Source: JAZMZS01 sp045120955 (lineage in GTDB: Bacteria; Bacillota; Clostridia; Oscillospirales; CAG-272). Taken from it: a stretch of DNA of 60,024 nt. The stretch is from positions 1-60,024 of the forward strand of contig JBGVFH010000043.1 of NCBI GenBank assembly GCA_045120955.1, read 5' to 3'. A program made the translations under genes and the position numbers. The first letter of the stretch is position 1; each line of letters begins with the position of its first letter. Shown one piece after another: positions 17,128-25,923 of the stretch. Below the pieces are notes generated by a model. The model saw only the letters and a program-made list of their open reading frames with translations. It was not told the origin of the DNA and did no database searches.

Positions 17128-19113
17128 TCATTTTGCAGTTGTTTTTACGTATTCATCAGCATCAAAGATGTCATATCTCATCTCGTCAGCCTTGACGGTT
17201 ACACCGCATATTTCAACATCATTTGAAGAAGCGTTGTAGAAAACTCGCATTATCCGCTTGCTCTCTGCGTCATAATACTCACCGCGCTTGATATAATAAG
17301 GAAGCTCGCTTGTGTCGATAGCGGTAAACTTACCGTAATAGTAAAATTCGCCGTACTTGTCAAGGTGCTCTGTATAGAACTGTATAGCATTGGCATATGC
17401 TTCGTCACGGCCGAGGTCCGCTCTGCATACATAAAGCTCTGCGTCAAGTCTTACACCCATGACAAGCGCATACTTGAGCTGCTTGAAATAATCTCCCTCA
17501 GGGCATCTGATTCCTCTCTCCGTCGTGATGACCTCGGGGAAGGTGTATCTGAACAGAGGCGCAAACTGTGTGCTCTTTATCTGGAAGTCTACGTTTACAA
17601 GTCCGTGAATGAACTGAGTATAAGAAGCTGCAATGTCGGTTACGACCTCAGCGGCAAATACTCTGCCCTTTTCGCCGCAATATTTCTCTGCACGGTCAAA
17701 TATCTGTCTGTGATATATCCACTCCTCGTCTACACGGTTGCCGTGGTCGTGCTTTGAGTTAAAGCAAGGCTGATAGGGGCATCCGCCGTAGCAGTCAGCA
17801 AACAAGCAGTCGGGAGCAAATCTGTCATTCATCATCTCGAACTGTGAATGGAACTGATCTCTCCAACGCTGTGTACCTGCACATACTATCGGGAACTGAA
17901 CCGCACCGTATGTTACTCTAAACTCTCCTCTGCCTGGATATACAAATGCAGGTCTGACCTCGTTTCCGTTGATATCGATGATCTTTACCTCATCGCCGAA
18001 CGTCTTGTAATAATCCAGATGAGGATCGATAAAGTGGCAGTTGCATTCGAGGATTATGTGACCGCCCATCTCCTGTACCTTGCGGATATTGTCTCTGAGC
18101 TCTTCCCAAGCGCCATCATACGGTTCTGTGTAAACGGGATAGTTTCTGTCCATGCCCTCTTTCCACCAAGCAAAAAGAAATATGGTATGTATACCGCGCT
18201 TTGCTCCTTGCTCATAGACCTTCGGAAGATCGGATGCCTTGTAGTAGTCCTCACCGTACTGCGAGCGCATGATGATCCTCTGCCAGCCTGTCATCTCACG
18301 GACCCATTTGTCCTTCTTCGTTACCTTGAAGAACGCCTTGTCTGCCCATGCTCTGTAGTAGTCGGCACCCGCTCTCCAGTCGCCGTCAAGAATACCGACG
18401 GTGGTTGCAGGTATCTCGAGCTTCTCACCCTTCTTTGCCATGGGGAAGTGGTCTGTACCTACCATGAGATTGAGAGGCTCTGTATGAATTCTCTGCTTTA
18501 CTGTAAGAAAGCAATGACGGAACTTGTCATCATGACGTCCTACATATAAAAACTTTCCGTTGCTCTCTACACCAAACCAGCCCATCGTTGCTCTGGGGTA
18601 ATGCTGATGCCAGAAGACCTCAAGCTCATCGTGAACATAATATCTTGATGTCTGCGCCTGCATATGCGCCCAAGGATCTACTACTCTCTGACCGAGGCCG
18701 TTGGGCATATAAATGATGTCCTTGCTCTTGTCGCCGTACAGCTCGTTAAAGTCTGCAAGAGGGCAGAAGCACTCGTTGATCCTTGCGCTCTGATTGTTTT
18801 CGATGTAAGGGGTAAACTTGAAAAGTCCGCCCTCTACCAGCTCTACGGTTATCCTCAGATATACATCGTATGTATCGCCGTATTCGGAGACCAGCTTGTC
18901 ATATTCGATAACGAGCTTGCCGTCCTGCTCCTTTATGCTTCCGCTCTGCTTCGTTGAGCAAACCGGAATTTCGGTGCGTAAACCGTCATCAAGTATAAGA
19001 CGCCAAAAGTCAGAGCCCTTTGCTGCTGCCTCGGGCTTGTCATTGAGGATGAAGCTTGCCTCGTTTGCGCTATCGTTGATCTCGAAACTCAAAAAATTAC
19101 TTTTTAAAATCAT
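17128..19113 (-). CDS. DUF6259-like glycoside hydrolase-related protein
   Basis: A 661-residue cytoplasmic protein without signal peptide. It starts with beta-sandwich strands (LSFEINDSANEASFILND) and continues in a TIM-barrel-like region (THTIFLFAWWKEGMD-like block, HIILECNCHFIDPHLDY, DCLFADCYGGCPYQPC) as in DUF6259 proteins related to alpha-galactosidase-type hydrolases. Asp residues in FADCYGG could be catalytic. The start at 19113 (MILKSN) follows AGAGGAG; the GTG at 19134 has no site. First gene of the operon, and divergent from the AraC regulator. Substrate unknown, probably the sugar bound by the next gene product. Confidence 0.78.
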   Translation of the reverse strand: MILKSNFLSFEINDSANEASFILNDKPEAAAKGSDFWRLILDDGLRTEIPVCSTKQSGSIKEQDGKLVIEYDKLVSEYGDTYDVYLRITVELVEGGLFKFTPYIENNQSARINECFCPLADFNELYGDKSKDIIYMPNGLGQRVVDPWAHMQAQTSRYYVHDELEVFWHQHYPRATMGWFGVESNGKFLYVGRHDDKFRHCFLTVKQRIHTEPLNLMVGTDHFPMAKKGEKLEIPATTVGILDGDWRAGADYYRAWADKAFFKVTKKDKWVREMTGWQRIIMRSQYGEDYYKASDLPKVYEQGAKRGIHTIFLFAWWKEGMDRNYPVYTEPYDGAWEELRDNIRKVQEMGGHIILECNCHFIDPHLDYYKTFGDEVKIIDINGNEVRPAFVYPGRGEFRVTYGAVQFPIVCAGTQRWRDQFHSQFEMMNDRFAPDCLFADCYGGCPYQPCFNSKHDHGNRVDEEWIYHRQIFDRAEKYCGEKGRVFAAEVVTDIAASYTQFIHGLVNVDFQIKSTQFAPLFRYTFPEVITTERGIRCPEGDYFKQLKYALVMGVRLDAELYVCRADLGRDEAYANAIQFYTEHLDKYGEFYYYGKFTAIDTSELPYYIKRGEYYDAESKRIMRVFYNASSNDVEICGVTVKADEMRYDIFDADEYVKTTAK

Positions 19114-19193
19114 AATCTCCTCTTTATTTTTCACTCAGAAATACACAAAAACACAAAAACACACATTTGTGTTTTCTCTCTTTGACAATTATA

Positions 19194-19221
19194 TTATAGA
19201 TCTTAATTTCGCATAGTACAA
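19194..19221 (-). promoter_or_regulatory. Probable promoter of the glycan operon
   Basis: On the minus strand TTGTAC (19216-19221), 16 bases, then a perfect TATAAT (19194-19199). The weak -35 box fits a promoter that needs an activator. Confidence 0.5.
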
Positions 19222-19365
19222 TACACCGATGTGTTGATTTTTTTCAAAATATGAAACCAAGAATTTTTTTAACAGTTTTATTCTTCCAAAATCATGATTC
19301 TTATCATGCATTTTCTCCGCTCGAAGTTTTTTTATTTTGTTTAATATTTTTTCGTTTTATACGGA

Positions 19366-19393
19366 TTGATTTTTGTTTCTGTTTGTGTATAAT
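19366..19393 (+). promoter_or_regulatory. Promoter of the AraC regulator gene
   Basis: TTGATT (19366-19371), 16 bases, TATAAT (19388-19393) preceded by TGTG. The start codon is 42 bases downstream. Confidence 0.6.
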
Positions 19394-19434
19394 GTTGTTA
19401 AAAGAATGAAAAAATCATCCCCGAGGAGGTAAAA

Positions 19435-20292
19435 ATGTTTACATATAATATGACAAGACTCCCGTTTGTCGGAATGACGGGCAGAACTCGGGAAAAACCG
19501 GGCTGGAGCCACAGCGGAAGATACATGGTTGCAAATCTTATAACCATTTTTCACAAAGGAGAATGCACTTTTAGAATAAATGAAACTGACTACAGCTTTA
19601 CAGGCGGAGATGTAGTCATCGTGCCGAAGGGCTCATACTACAAGCCTCACACGGACACCTTTTGCGAATACACCTTTTTTCACTTTGACGGGGATCTTTT
19701 GCCATGTGAAACCGACAAAAACAATTTTCCTTTTTTCAACGACACCGCAAGTGACAAGTCCTTTTACGGTCTTGTCGGGAACGAATATTCTCCGCTGTAT
19801 TTCGACTACAAAATGAACCTCGGTGACAAAAAGCAGGAAATATCCACGTTGCTTAACAAATGCATCAACACAAGGACAAGCTTTGCGAATATGCACAGGA
19901 CTCTGCTTTCTATTCATTTCTCAGAGATACTTTTCCATATATCTGAGGCATTCTGTCAGCAATATCAAAAGAAAAGCGACTATCCCGCTTCTCTCAACAA
20001 GATACTGTATTTCATTCAGGAAAACTACACAGGGAACATACAGCTCGACGATATCTGCAAGCATATAAACGTTTCAAAGCAATACTGTATGCGTCTGTTC
20101 AAAAAATATATGAACATGACCATAAACGACTATATTCTTGAGATGCGTATGAAGCACGCCGCTTATCTTATGCTTCATACATACATGAACGTAAATCAGG
20201 TAGCAGACTATCTCGGCTTTGCAAATGTGAGCTACTTTTCGAGAGTATTCAAAAAATACTACGGTGTCCCCCCGACACTTTACCTTGAGTAA
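19435..20292 (+). CDS. AraC-family transcriptional regulator
   Basis: A 285-residue activator: N-terminal cupin-like sensor (GDVVIVPKGSYYKPH near residue 62) and a C-terminal pair of helix-turn-helix motifs (IQLDDICKHINVSKQYCMRLF and VADYLGFANVSYFSRVFKKYY) ending in the AraC signature. GAGGAGG precedes the ATG. It is transcribed divergently from the 19113-10851 operon, so control of that operon by a sugar ligand is the natural inference. Confidence 0.93.
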   Translation: MFTYNMTRLPFVGMTGRTREKPGWSHSGRYMVANLITIFHKGECTFRINETDYSFTGGDVVIVPKGSYYKPHTDTFCEYTFFHFDGDLLPCETDKNNFPFFNDTASDKSFYGLVGNEYSPLYFDYKMNLGDKKQEISTLLNKCINTRTSFANMHRTLLSIHFSEILFHISEAFCQQYQKKSDYPASLNKILYFIQENYTGNIQLDDICKHINVSKQYCMRLFKKYMNMTINDYILEMRMKHAAYLMLHTYMNVNQVADYLGFANVSYFSRVFKKYYGVPPTLYLE

Positions 20293-20387
20293 TAAACAAA
20301 CAGCAAATTCTGCGGCAGATATCCTGCCGCTCACTCGGTACGGCCCATATCATATCGCAACCGAGCGCAAGCGAAAATATATTAACT

Positions 20388-20434
20388 AAAAAGAGTGAAC
20401 ACGACAGCAAAAACTGTTGTGTTCACTCTTTTTT
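20388..20434. terminator. Bidirectional rho-independent terminator
   Basis: AAAAAGAGTGAACAC pairs with its complement, with a smaller inner ACAG/CTGT stem. It is followed by a T-run and ends the AraC gene and nth. Confidence 0.88.
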
Positions 20435-20476
20435 GTTTACATATGGTTTTGGGCTTGTTTGTTCGGAGCCGACGGC

Positions 20477-21154
20477 TCATTTTGCCGCCTTTGCCGCCTT
20501 TGCCGCCGTTTTTTTTGCACGGGCGCATAGTTCTGCCAGCGGGCATATGCCGCACGCAGGATTTTTTGCCGTGCAGTATTCTCTGCCGAACATCACGATA
20601 CGATGACAAAAATCCGACTGATCGCTCTCGCTCAAAAGAGGGGTAAATATTTTTTCTATCTTTTGCGGATTTTTCTCCGACTCGGGATAAAACCCGAGTC
20701 TGCCGCATATTCGGATAAAATGCGTGTCAACAACAACACCGCCGAGCCCAAACACGTCCCCCCTCAGCAGATTTGCTATCTTTCTGCCGACACCCGAGAG
20801 CGAAAGCAGCCCGTCCATATCCTCGGGCAGCTCTCCTCCGAACTGCTCAACGAGCTGTCTGCAGCTCTCCTTTATACTTTGCGCCTTCATCCTGTAAAGT
20901 CCGCACGGTCGTATGATTTTCTCAAGCTCCCCGATATCAGCCTCTGCCATAGCCTCAGGTGTGGGATATTTTTCAAAAAGCGGCACAGATACCTCGTTCA
21001 CCTTTTTATCCGTGCATTGCGCCGAGAGTCTTGCCATTACAAGAAGTCTCCAGGGCTCTGTGCCCCATTTGAGCGCACACTCCGCCTGCGGGTATACATG
21101 CTCCAATACCGACGCAATATCGTGTGCAAGCTGTTTTTTTGCTGTTCTTGCCAT
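20477..21154 (-). CDS. nth: Endonuclease III (DNA glycosylase/AP lyase)
   Basis: Removes oxidised pyrimidines and nicks abasic sites. The helix-hairpin-helix LSGVGRKIANLL supplies catalytic Lys125, and VVDTHFIRIC supplies Asp143. The iron-sulfur cluster cysteines are Cys194, Cys201, Cys204 and Cys210 with the standard 6-2-5 spacing. The C-terminus ends in an Ala/Lys repeat (KAAKAAK). 225 residues. AAGGTG precedes the ATG. It is the last gene after PBP2, 20 bases from its stop, so probably co-transcribed with the cell-shape operon. Confidence 0.96.
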   Translation of the reverse strand: MARTAKKQLAHDIASVLEHVYPQAECALKWGTEPWRLLVMARLSAQCTDKKVNEVSVPLFEKYPTPEAMAEADIGELEKIIRPCGLYRMKAQSIKESCRQLVEQFGGELPEDMDGLLSLSGVGRKIANLLRGDVFGLGGVVVDTHFIRICGRLGFYPESEKNPQKIEKIFTPLLSESDQSDFCHRIVMFGREYCTAKNPACGICPLAELCARAKKTAAKAAKAAK

Positions 21155-21173
21155 ATTAGCACCTTACCCTCTG

Positions 21174-23264
21174 TCAGCCTATATTGGCAGAGCCCTGAAA
21201 GTATTTTTCCATTATGTCGCTGACAACATATGCGGTATTGTTACCCGAAACACCGTTTTCGATAATTCCCGCTATTACTATCTCAGGCTCGCTGTTGCCG
21301 TAAGGGGCAAAGCTGACAAACGTCGCATTATCAGAGTTTTCTCCTCCGATCTGCGCCGTACCCGTCTTTCCTGCCGCCTGTACCGCAGTCAGATCGGCAA
21401 ACGCTTTTTTCGTAAGGTTTTGGTCCATGACCTTGCGCATACCCTGCTTTACCAGATCGACGTGTCCGCTCTCAAGCGTAACACAGCCGTCCATGACCTT
21501 GTTTTCATACATAAATATCGGCTCTTTTGTCGAAAAGTCATACACACCGTGAAGAAGGTGTGCCGAGTAGCGTGTCCCTTCGTTGAGAAGGGTAGACAGG
21601 TAACAAGCAAGCTGCATAGGAGTAAAAAGATTGTACGACTGACCGATAGATGCGGCAAGCGTGTCACCGGGCACCCATACATTTCCGCTCGTCTCGGCAT
21701 ATTCCGGTCCTGCCAAAATTCCCGTCTTCTCCGCCAGCTCTATTCCCGTAGGCTGTCCAAGCCCGAACGCCGTGCAGTATTTATTGAGCTTTTCTATTCC
21801 GAGAATTCTTCCAACCTCAAAGTAGAAAACATTGCACGAATGCTCTATTGCGCCTACAACGTTTATCGTGCCGTGAGTCGCACCGTACATATCATAGATC
21901 CAACAATGCGGCTGATAGTCGTTGTAATATTTGTAAACTCCTGTGTCCTTTACCGTTGTGTTTGCCGTGATAGTACCCGCCGACAGAGCCGCAATACTCG
22001 TGGCAAGCTTGAAGGTAGAGCCGGGGGCATACTCTGCGTTGAGTGCCCTGTTAAGAAGTGGGGCGTTCTCGTCACCTACAAGCTCGCTGTAGGTCTGGTC
22101 AAAGAGCGAAAGATCGTACGTAGGATAAGAAGCTATAGCAAGAATACCGTTCGTATCGGGATCTATGGCGACAACGGCACCTGCATTTGCATCGGCACCC
22201 GACATATCTCCCCCTGCCGCCGCACCGTCTGCGGCTATCTTTTGTACTCTGTAGGCAAGCGAGTCCTCCGCCACCTTCTGCAGCTCTATATCTACTGTCA
22301 GATACACGTCCTTGCCCGCTACAGGCTCCTTGCTCACGTACTTTTCAAGGACGTTTCCTTCCATATCCTCGATAATGGTTATCTCCCCATCGGTTCCGTG
22401 AAGATACTCTTCAAAGGCAAGCTCGACGCCGCTGATGCCGACTATCGCATCCATCGGATAGCCAAGCTCCTTGTATTTTTCATAATCCTCCGCAGGTATC
22501 TTGCCCGTTCTCCCGAGAATATGTGACAAATATCCGGGATAATTGTATACCCTCTCCGATCTGATCACCGTAGTGACCCCTCGAAGATTCAGCTCAAGCA
22601 CGGCACTTATCGCTTCGATGCTTGCCTGCTCGCACATAACGTAAGGCGAGGACGGTCCGAACTGCTTGTAATCCATGTCATATCTGCGGTGTATAAGCGT
22701 CAGAGTGTCCTCTTCGCTGTAGACATAGTTTCCGTCACCGTCGACCAGCTTCCAACGTCCGAGAAGATACTCAAGAAACTGAGCCGCATCGGTATCGGCA
22801 TCCTTTTCATAACGTGTGAGCATCTGGCTCAAACGAAAATCGTCCTCGCCCCCCGAAAGGAAGCTATCCTTATATTTAATATCTCCGCTCAGAGTCTCAA
22901 ATGGGAAATACGGCATCTCAGTCAATGCACCTATACCGTCAGTCTGCGCTATCTTCTCACATACTCTGAGAATAAGTGTATTTACCTCGTCAGCCGTCCA
23001 CGGAAGATCTCCGTAGTCAAGCACGATCGAGCGTGTATATTTGTTTGTTATCAGCGGCATACCGTTGCGGTCATATATCTCTCCCCGCTGTGCCGATATC
23101 GTCTCTGTTCTCGTATAAGTCTCAATATCATCGTCCGACATGTCGTCCGTTTTGTTCACAAGCTGAATACTTACAAGTCTGGTGCTGAAAACGGAGCAAA
23201 CAAGTATTAAAAAAGCAACAATAAAAATGTAACGCATTATCTGCACTTGATTTTTACCGTGCAT
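21174..23264 (-). CDS. mrdA: Penicillin-binding protein 2 (peptidoglycan transpeptidase)
   Basis: A class B transpeptidase for lateral wall synthesis. One N-terminal membrane helix (about residues 9-30), a dimerisation domain starting ISAQRGEIYDRNG, and a transpeptidase domain with all three motifs: PGSTFKLATS (nucleophile Ser and Lys), EHSCNVF (SxN) and AGKTGTAQ (KTG). 696 residues. The ATG follows GGAGG by seven bases. It lies after mreBCD, the usual elongasome arrangement; rodA is not adjacent. Confidence 0.94.
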   Translation of the reverse strand: MHGKNQVQIMRYIFIVAFLILVCSVFSTRLVSIQLVNKTDDMSDDDIETYTRTETISAQRGEIYDRNGMPLITNKYTRSIVLDYGDLPWTADEVNTLILRVCEKIAQTDGIGALTEMPYFPFETLSGDIKYKDSFLSGGEDDFRLSQMLTRYEKDADTDAAQFLEYLLGRWKLVDGDGNYVYSEEDTLTLIHRRYDMDYKQFGPSSPYVMCEQASIEAISAVLELNLRGVTTVIRSERVYNYPGYLSHILGRTGKIPAEDYEKYKELGYPMDAIVGISGVELAFEEYLHGTDGEITIIEDMEGNVLEKYVSKEPVAGKDVYLTVDIELQKVAEDSLAYRVQKIAADGAAAGGDMSGADANAGAVVAIDPDTNGILAIASYPTYDLSLFDQTYSELVGDENAPLLNRALNAEYAPGSTFKLATSIAALSAGTITANTTVKDTGVYKYYNDYQPHCWIYDMYGATHGTINVVGAIEHSCNVFYFEVGRILGIEKLNKYCTAFGLGQPTGIELAEKTGILAGPEYAETSGNVWVPGDTLAASIGQSYNLFTPMQLACYLSTLLNEGTRYSAHLLHGVYDFSTKEPIFMYENKVMDGCVTLESGHVDLVKQGMRKVMDQNLTKKAFADLTAVQAAGKTGTAQIGGENSDNATFVSFAPYGNSEPEIVIAGIIENGVSGNNTAYVVSDIMEKYFQGSANIG

Positions 23265-23329
23265 CGCATAACCTCCGTAGTTTTAGTTTTAATATAGAAA
23301 GCGTAAAAAGCCTCATCTGCCCTTTTCGC

Positions 23330-23881
23330 TCACATTTTCACCTGTGCCATATCCTTGTGGGCGCTCAGCTTCTTTGATATAAAAAACGTAAGAGCAAACA
23401 CAAAAGCAGCAGAGCAGACGGTCAGGACGTATTCGGGCAGCAGAGTGTTTTTAAAAGCAAGATCAAGCGCAAAATCCGAAGCTGAAAGCTGAATGTATAT
23501 CACAGAAATAAATGTGCGCACGATCATAAAAAGTGCGGTGTAAAGCATATAAGCACCGAAATTTTTTTGCAGGGCACGGGAAAAAAGCAACGAGCACACG
23601 CAACCGCAAAGCATATAGAAAAGCGGTAAGATCGAAAATCCCGTACTGCCTACCGCCTCAAGCGCAAAGCCTGCGAGCATCCCAAAGACCGATGCTGCCT
23701 TCTCTGACTCAAAGTAAGAGAGTGATATCACCGCACAAATTATAAGGTCGGGCGCCGCTCCGTTATATCCGAGAGACGGCAGGGTGGCGCTCGTTATGCA
23801 TATAAGAAAAATTGCGTACAAAGTGTATACGACTGCTTTTATCACATAAGAGGGGCGAACCTGAAAAAAGCTGTTTTTCAT
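23330..23881 (-). CDS. mreD: Rod-shape-determining protein MreD
   Basis: A small polytopic membrane protein (183 residues, about five hydrophobic helices) of the elongasome. Sequence is poorly conserved in the family; the call rests on the hydrophobic profile, size and position between mreC and PBP2. The start overlaps the mreC stop by four bases (ATGA). Confidence 0.85.
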   Translation of the reverse strand: MKNSFFQVRPSYVIKAVVYTLYAIFLICITSATLPSLGYNGAAPDLIICAVISLSYFESEKAASVFGMLAGFALEAVGSTGFSILPLFYMLCGCVCSLLFSRALQKNFGAYMLYTALFMIVRTFISVIYIQLSASDFALDLAFKNTLLPEYVLTVCSAAFVFALTFFISKKLSAHKDMAQVKM

Positions 23882-24723
23882 TCTGCCTCTCCCTTCAGCT
23901 CAAAAGCCGTGACCACCATTACCGCACTTATCTGCTCAAAGCTTACGTACGGCTTTACTATTGCGTGCAAACTTCTGTCATATTCGTCCGTGTATACCTC
24001 GCATACCTCGCCGACCGTGAGCCCCTCGGGGTAGACTGCGCCGAGACCGCTTGTAAACACTCTGTCCCCGACCTTGATATCGGCTTTTGCATCCGTGCAT
24101 ATTATCTCGCATTTTTCCTCAAATGACAGCTCATATGTACCGCATAGCACACCGATAGCACCGCTCCTCTCGGTAAAAACACCGACTGACGAGCGGTCAT
24201 CGGTAATTGCGACCGCCTTTGCCCATGTCAGTCCCACCTCTGTAATATAACCGACGACTCCACCGTCGGTTATAACGGGCATATTCTTTTCAATTCCTAC
24301 AGCACTTCCTCGGTCAAGCGTATAGACCGTGCGAGTGTTTGTAGTCTCACGCCCGATTATCTTTGCATCGGCAAGCTCAAATGAGTAGTTTACACGCTTG
24401 AGCTGAAGATAGTCACGAAGCCACTCATTTTCCTGTTCATGTATAGACGCCTCATACATCTGCTCCTTTAGCTGTGACAGCTCTTCCTTTAGCTGTTCGT
24501 TTTCCTCTTTGAGCTTATTGTAGCCGTTAAAATACTGAGCAAATCCGCCAAGCGACTCTCCCACAAAGCCTGCAAGCTTTTGAAAAGGAGACAGCACCGT
24601 AACAACAGCACCCCTTACATAGCTTCCGTGTCCCATGGCGGTGAGCGTGGTCGGAACTATACACAGAAAAAGAGATATCAAAAGTATTATTATGAAAAAT
24701 CTGCTTTTAAAAAAGCTGTTCAT
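23878..24723 (-). CDS. mreC: Rod-shape-determining protein MreC
   Basis: A 281-residue bitopic protein: N-terminal membrane helix (about 8-28), a coiled coil (EENEQLKEELSQLKEQMYEA, near residue 75) and two beta domains outside (GVEKNMPVITDGGVVGYITE; VGDRVFTSGLGAVYPEGL). It links MreB filaments to PBP2. AAAGGAG lies seven bases before the ATG, in a tandemly duplicated stretch. Third-to-last cell shape gene of the operon. Confidence 0.95.
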   Translation of the reverse strand: MNSFFKSRFFIIILLISLFLCIVPTTLTAMGHGSYVRGAVVTVLSPFQKLAGFVGESLGGFAQYFNGYNKLKEENEQLKEELSQLKEQMYEASIHEQENEWLRDYLQLKRVNYSFELADAKIIGRETTNTRTVYTLDRGSAVGIEKNMPVITDGGVVGYITEVGLTWAKAVAITDDRSSVGVFTERSGAIGVLCGTYELSFEEKCEIICTDAKADIKVGDRVFTSGLGAVYPEGLTVGEVCEVYTDEYDRSLHAIVKPYVSFEQISAVMVVTAFELKGEAE

Positions 24724-24732
24724 ATCCTTACT

Positions 24733-24767
24733 CCTTTAAACGGGCAGCATCCTTTAAACGGGCAGCA
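24733..24767. repeat. 18-bp tandem duplication containing the mreC ribosome binding site
   Basis: The 17-base unit CCTTTAAACGGGCAGCA occurs twice at a period of 18. On the minus strand each copy ends with AAAGGA, so the Shine-Dalgarno core before mreC is doubled. Confidence 0.9.
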
Positions 24768-24783
24768 CACCTGCGGGCGCAGC

Positions 24784-25785
24784 TTACTTTGATCGGTATT
24801 CGAGAAGCCCGAAAACATCTCCCTTGTCGATTACCTTTCCTATTCCCGTAATAACGCTGTCAAGCGGCTTTGGCGCTACGTAGGCATTAACTCCCGTCGC
24901 ATTTTTGACAAGCCTGTCGATACCGCGAAGCATCGCTCCGCCGCCCGTCAGGCGAATTCCGCTGTCGTATATATCGGCAGAAAGCTCGGGAGGTGTTTTT
25001 TCAAGAGTAACACGCACGCAGTCGATGATATGCGACAGCTGCTCGTGCATTGCCTCTCTCAGCTCTCCCGATGACACCTGCAGAGTGGCCGGGAGTCCCG
25101 AGATGAGGTTTCTTCCTCTTACCTCAAGAGAGCCGACGTCGGTTGACGGGTCGACCGAGCCTATTGATTTTTTCAGCATTTCTGCTGTCATGTTTCCTAT
25201 CAGAACATTGTATTTTCTCTTTATGTACGAAACGATGGCATTGTCGATAGAGTCTCCCGCAGTTCGGAGAGAATTTGCAAGCACAAGCCCGCCCAAGCTC
25301 ATTACTGCGACCTCGGTAGTACCGCCGCCTATATCTACCACCATAGTGCCTCTCGGACCGCCTATTCTCAGATCCGCTCCTATTGCGGCGGCAATAGGCT
25401 CTTCGATGAGCGCAACGCTCTTTGCACCCGCTTCGAGAGCCGAATCCTCAAATGCTCTTTTCTCAACTCCCGTCACTCCGTACGGAACGCATACGACGAC
25501 CTTGGGTCTGTTGAACACAAGCGGACCGCACGTTTTTAAAAAGAATTGGTGGAGCATATTCGCTGTTACCTCAAAGTCGGCTATAACACCGTCCTTGAGC
25601 GGTCTGTATGCGGTAATAACTCCGGGTGTCTTTCCTATCATGAGTCTTGCGGCGCTTCCGACGGCAAGCACCTTGTTTTCGTGCTCGTCTACCGCAACGA
25701 CCGACGGCTCACGCAAAACTATACCCTTTCCCTTTACATGGACAAGAGTGTTTGCAGTTCCCAAATCTATACCTAAATGTTTCAA
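24784..25785 (-). CDS. mreB: Rod-shape-determining protein MreB (actin homologue)
   Basis: ATP-binding filament protein that guides lateral wall synthesis. The actin-type phosphate loops GIDLGTANTLVHVKGKG and MVVDIGGGTTEVAVMSLGG, and the adenosine motif GIRLTGGGAML, are all present in 333 residues. The start codon is TTG at 25785, preceded by AGGA at seven bases; no ATG aligns with the family N-terminus. First gene of mreB-mreC-mreD-mrdA-nth. Confidence 0.97.
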   Translation of the reverse strand: MKHLGIDLGTANTLVHVKGKGIVLREPSVVAVDEHENKVLAVGSAARLMIGKTPGVITAYRPLKDGVIADFEVTANMLHQFFLKTCGPLVFNRPKVVVCVPYGVTGVEKRAFEDSALEAGAKSVALIEEPIAAAIGADLRIGGPRGTMVVDIGGGTTEVAVMSLGGLVLANSLRTAGDSIDNAIVSYIKRKYNVLIGNMTAEMLKKSIGSVDPSTDVGSLEVRGRNLISGLPATLQVSSGELREAMHEQLSHIIDCVRVTLEKTPPELSADIYDSGIRLTGGGAMLRGIDRLVKNATGVNAYVAPKPLDSVITGIGKVIDKGDVFGLLEYRSK

Positions 25786-25923
25786 AAATCTATCCTGCCT
25801 TTCAGCGCAAAGCCCGCCTTGCGCTCAATGTCTTAAAGTCACAAAATCACGTCTTCACATCGCATCACCGATGTTGTTTTCGATCACCGAAAAAACAAAA
25901 TACCGTGAAAAAAGCCGAAAAAG

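Larger units (their letters stand above)
19114..19434. promoter_or_regulatory. Divergent regulatory region between glycan operon and AraC regulator
   Basis: This 321-base gap has no gene. It holds one promoter for each direction and an imperfect inverted repeat at 19156-19177 (AAAACACA with TGTGTTTT) between the operon promoter and its first gene. The repeat could be an operator for the AraC protein or another regulator. Confidence 0.5.
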
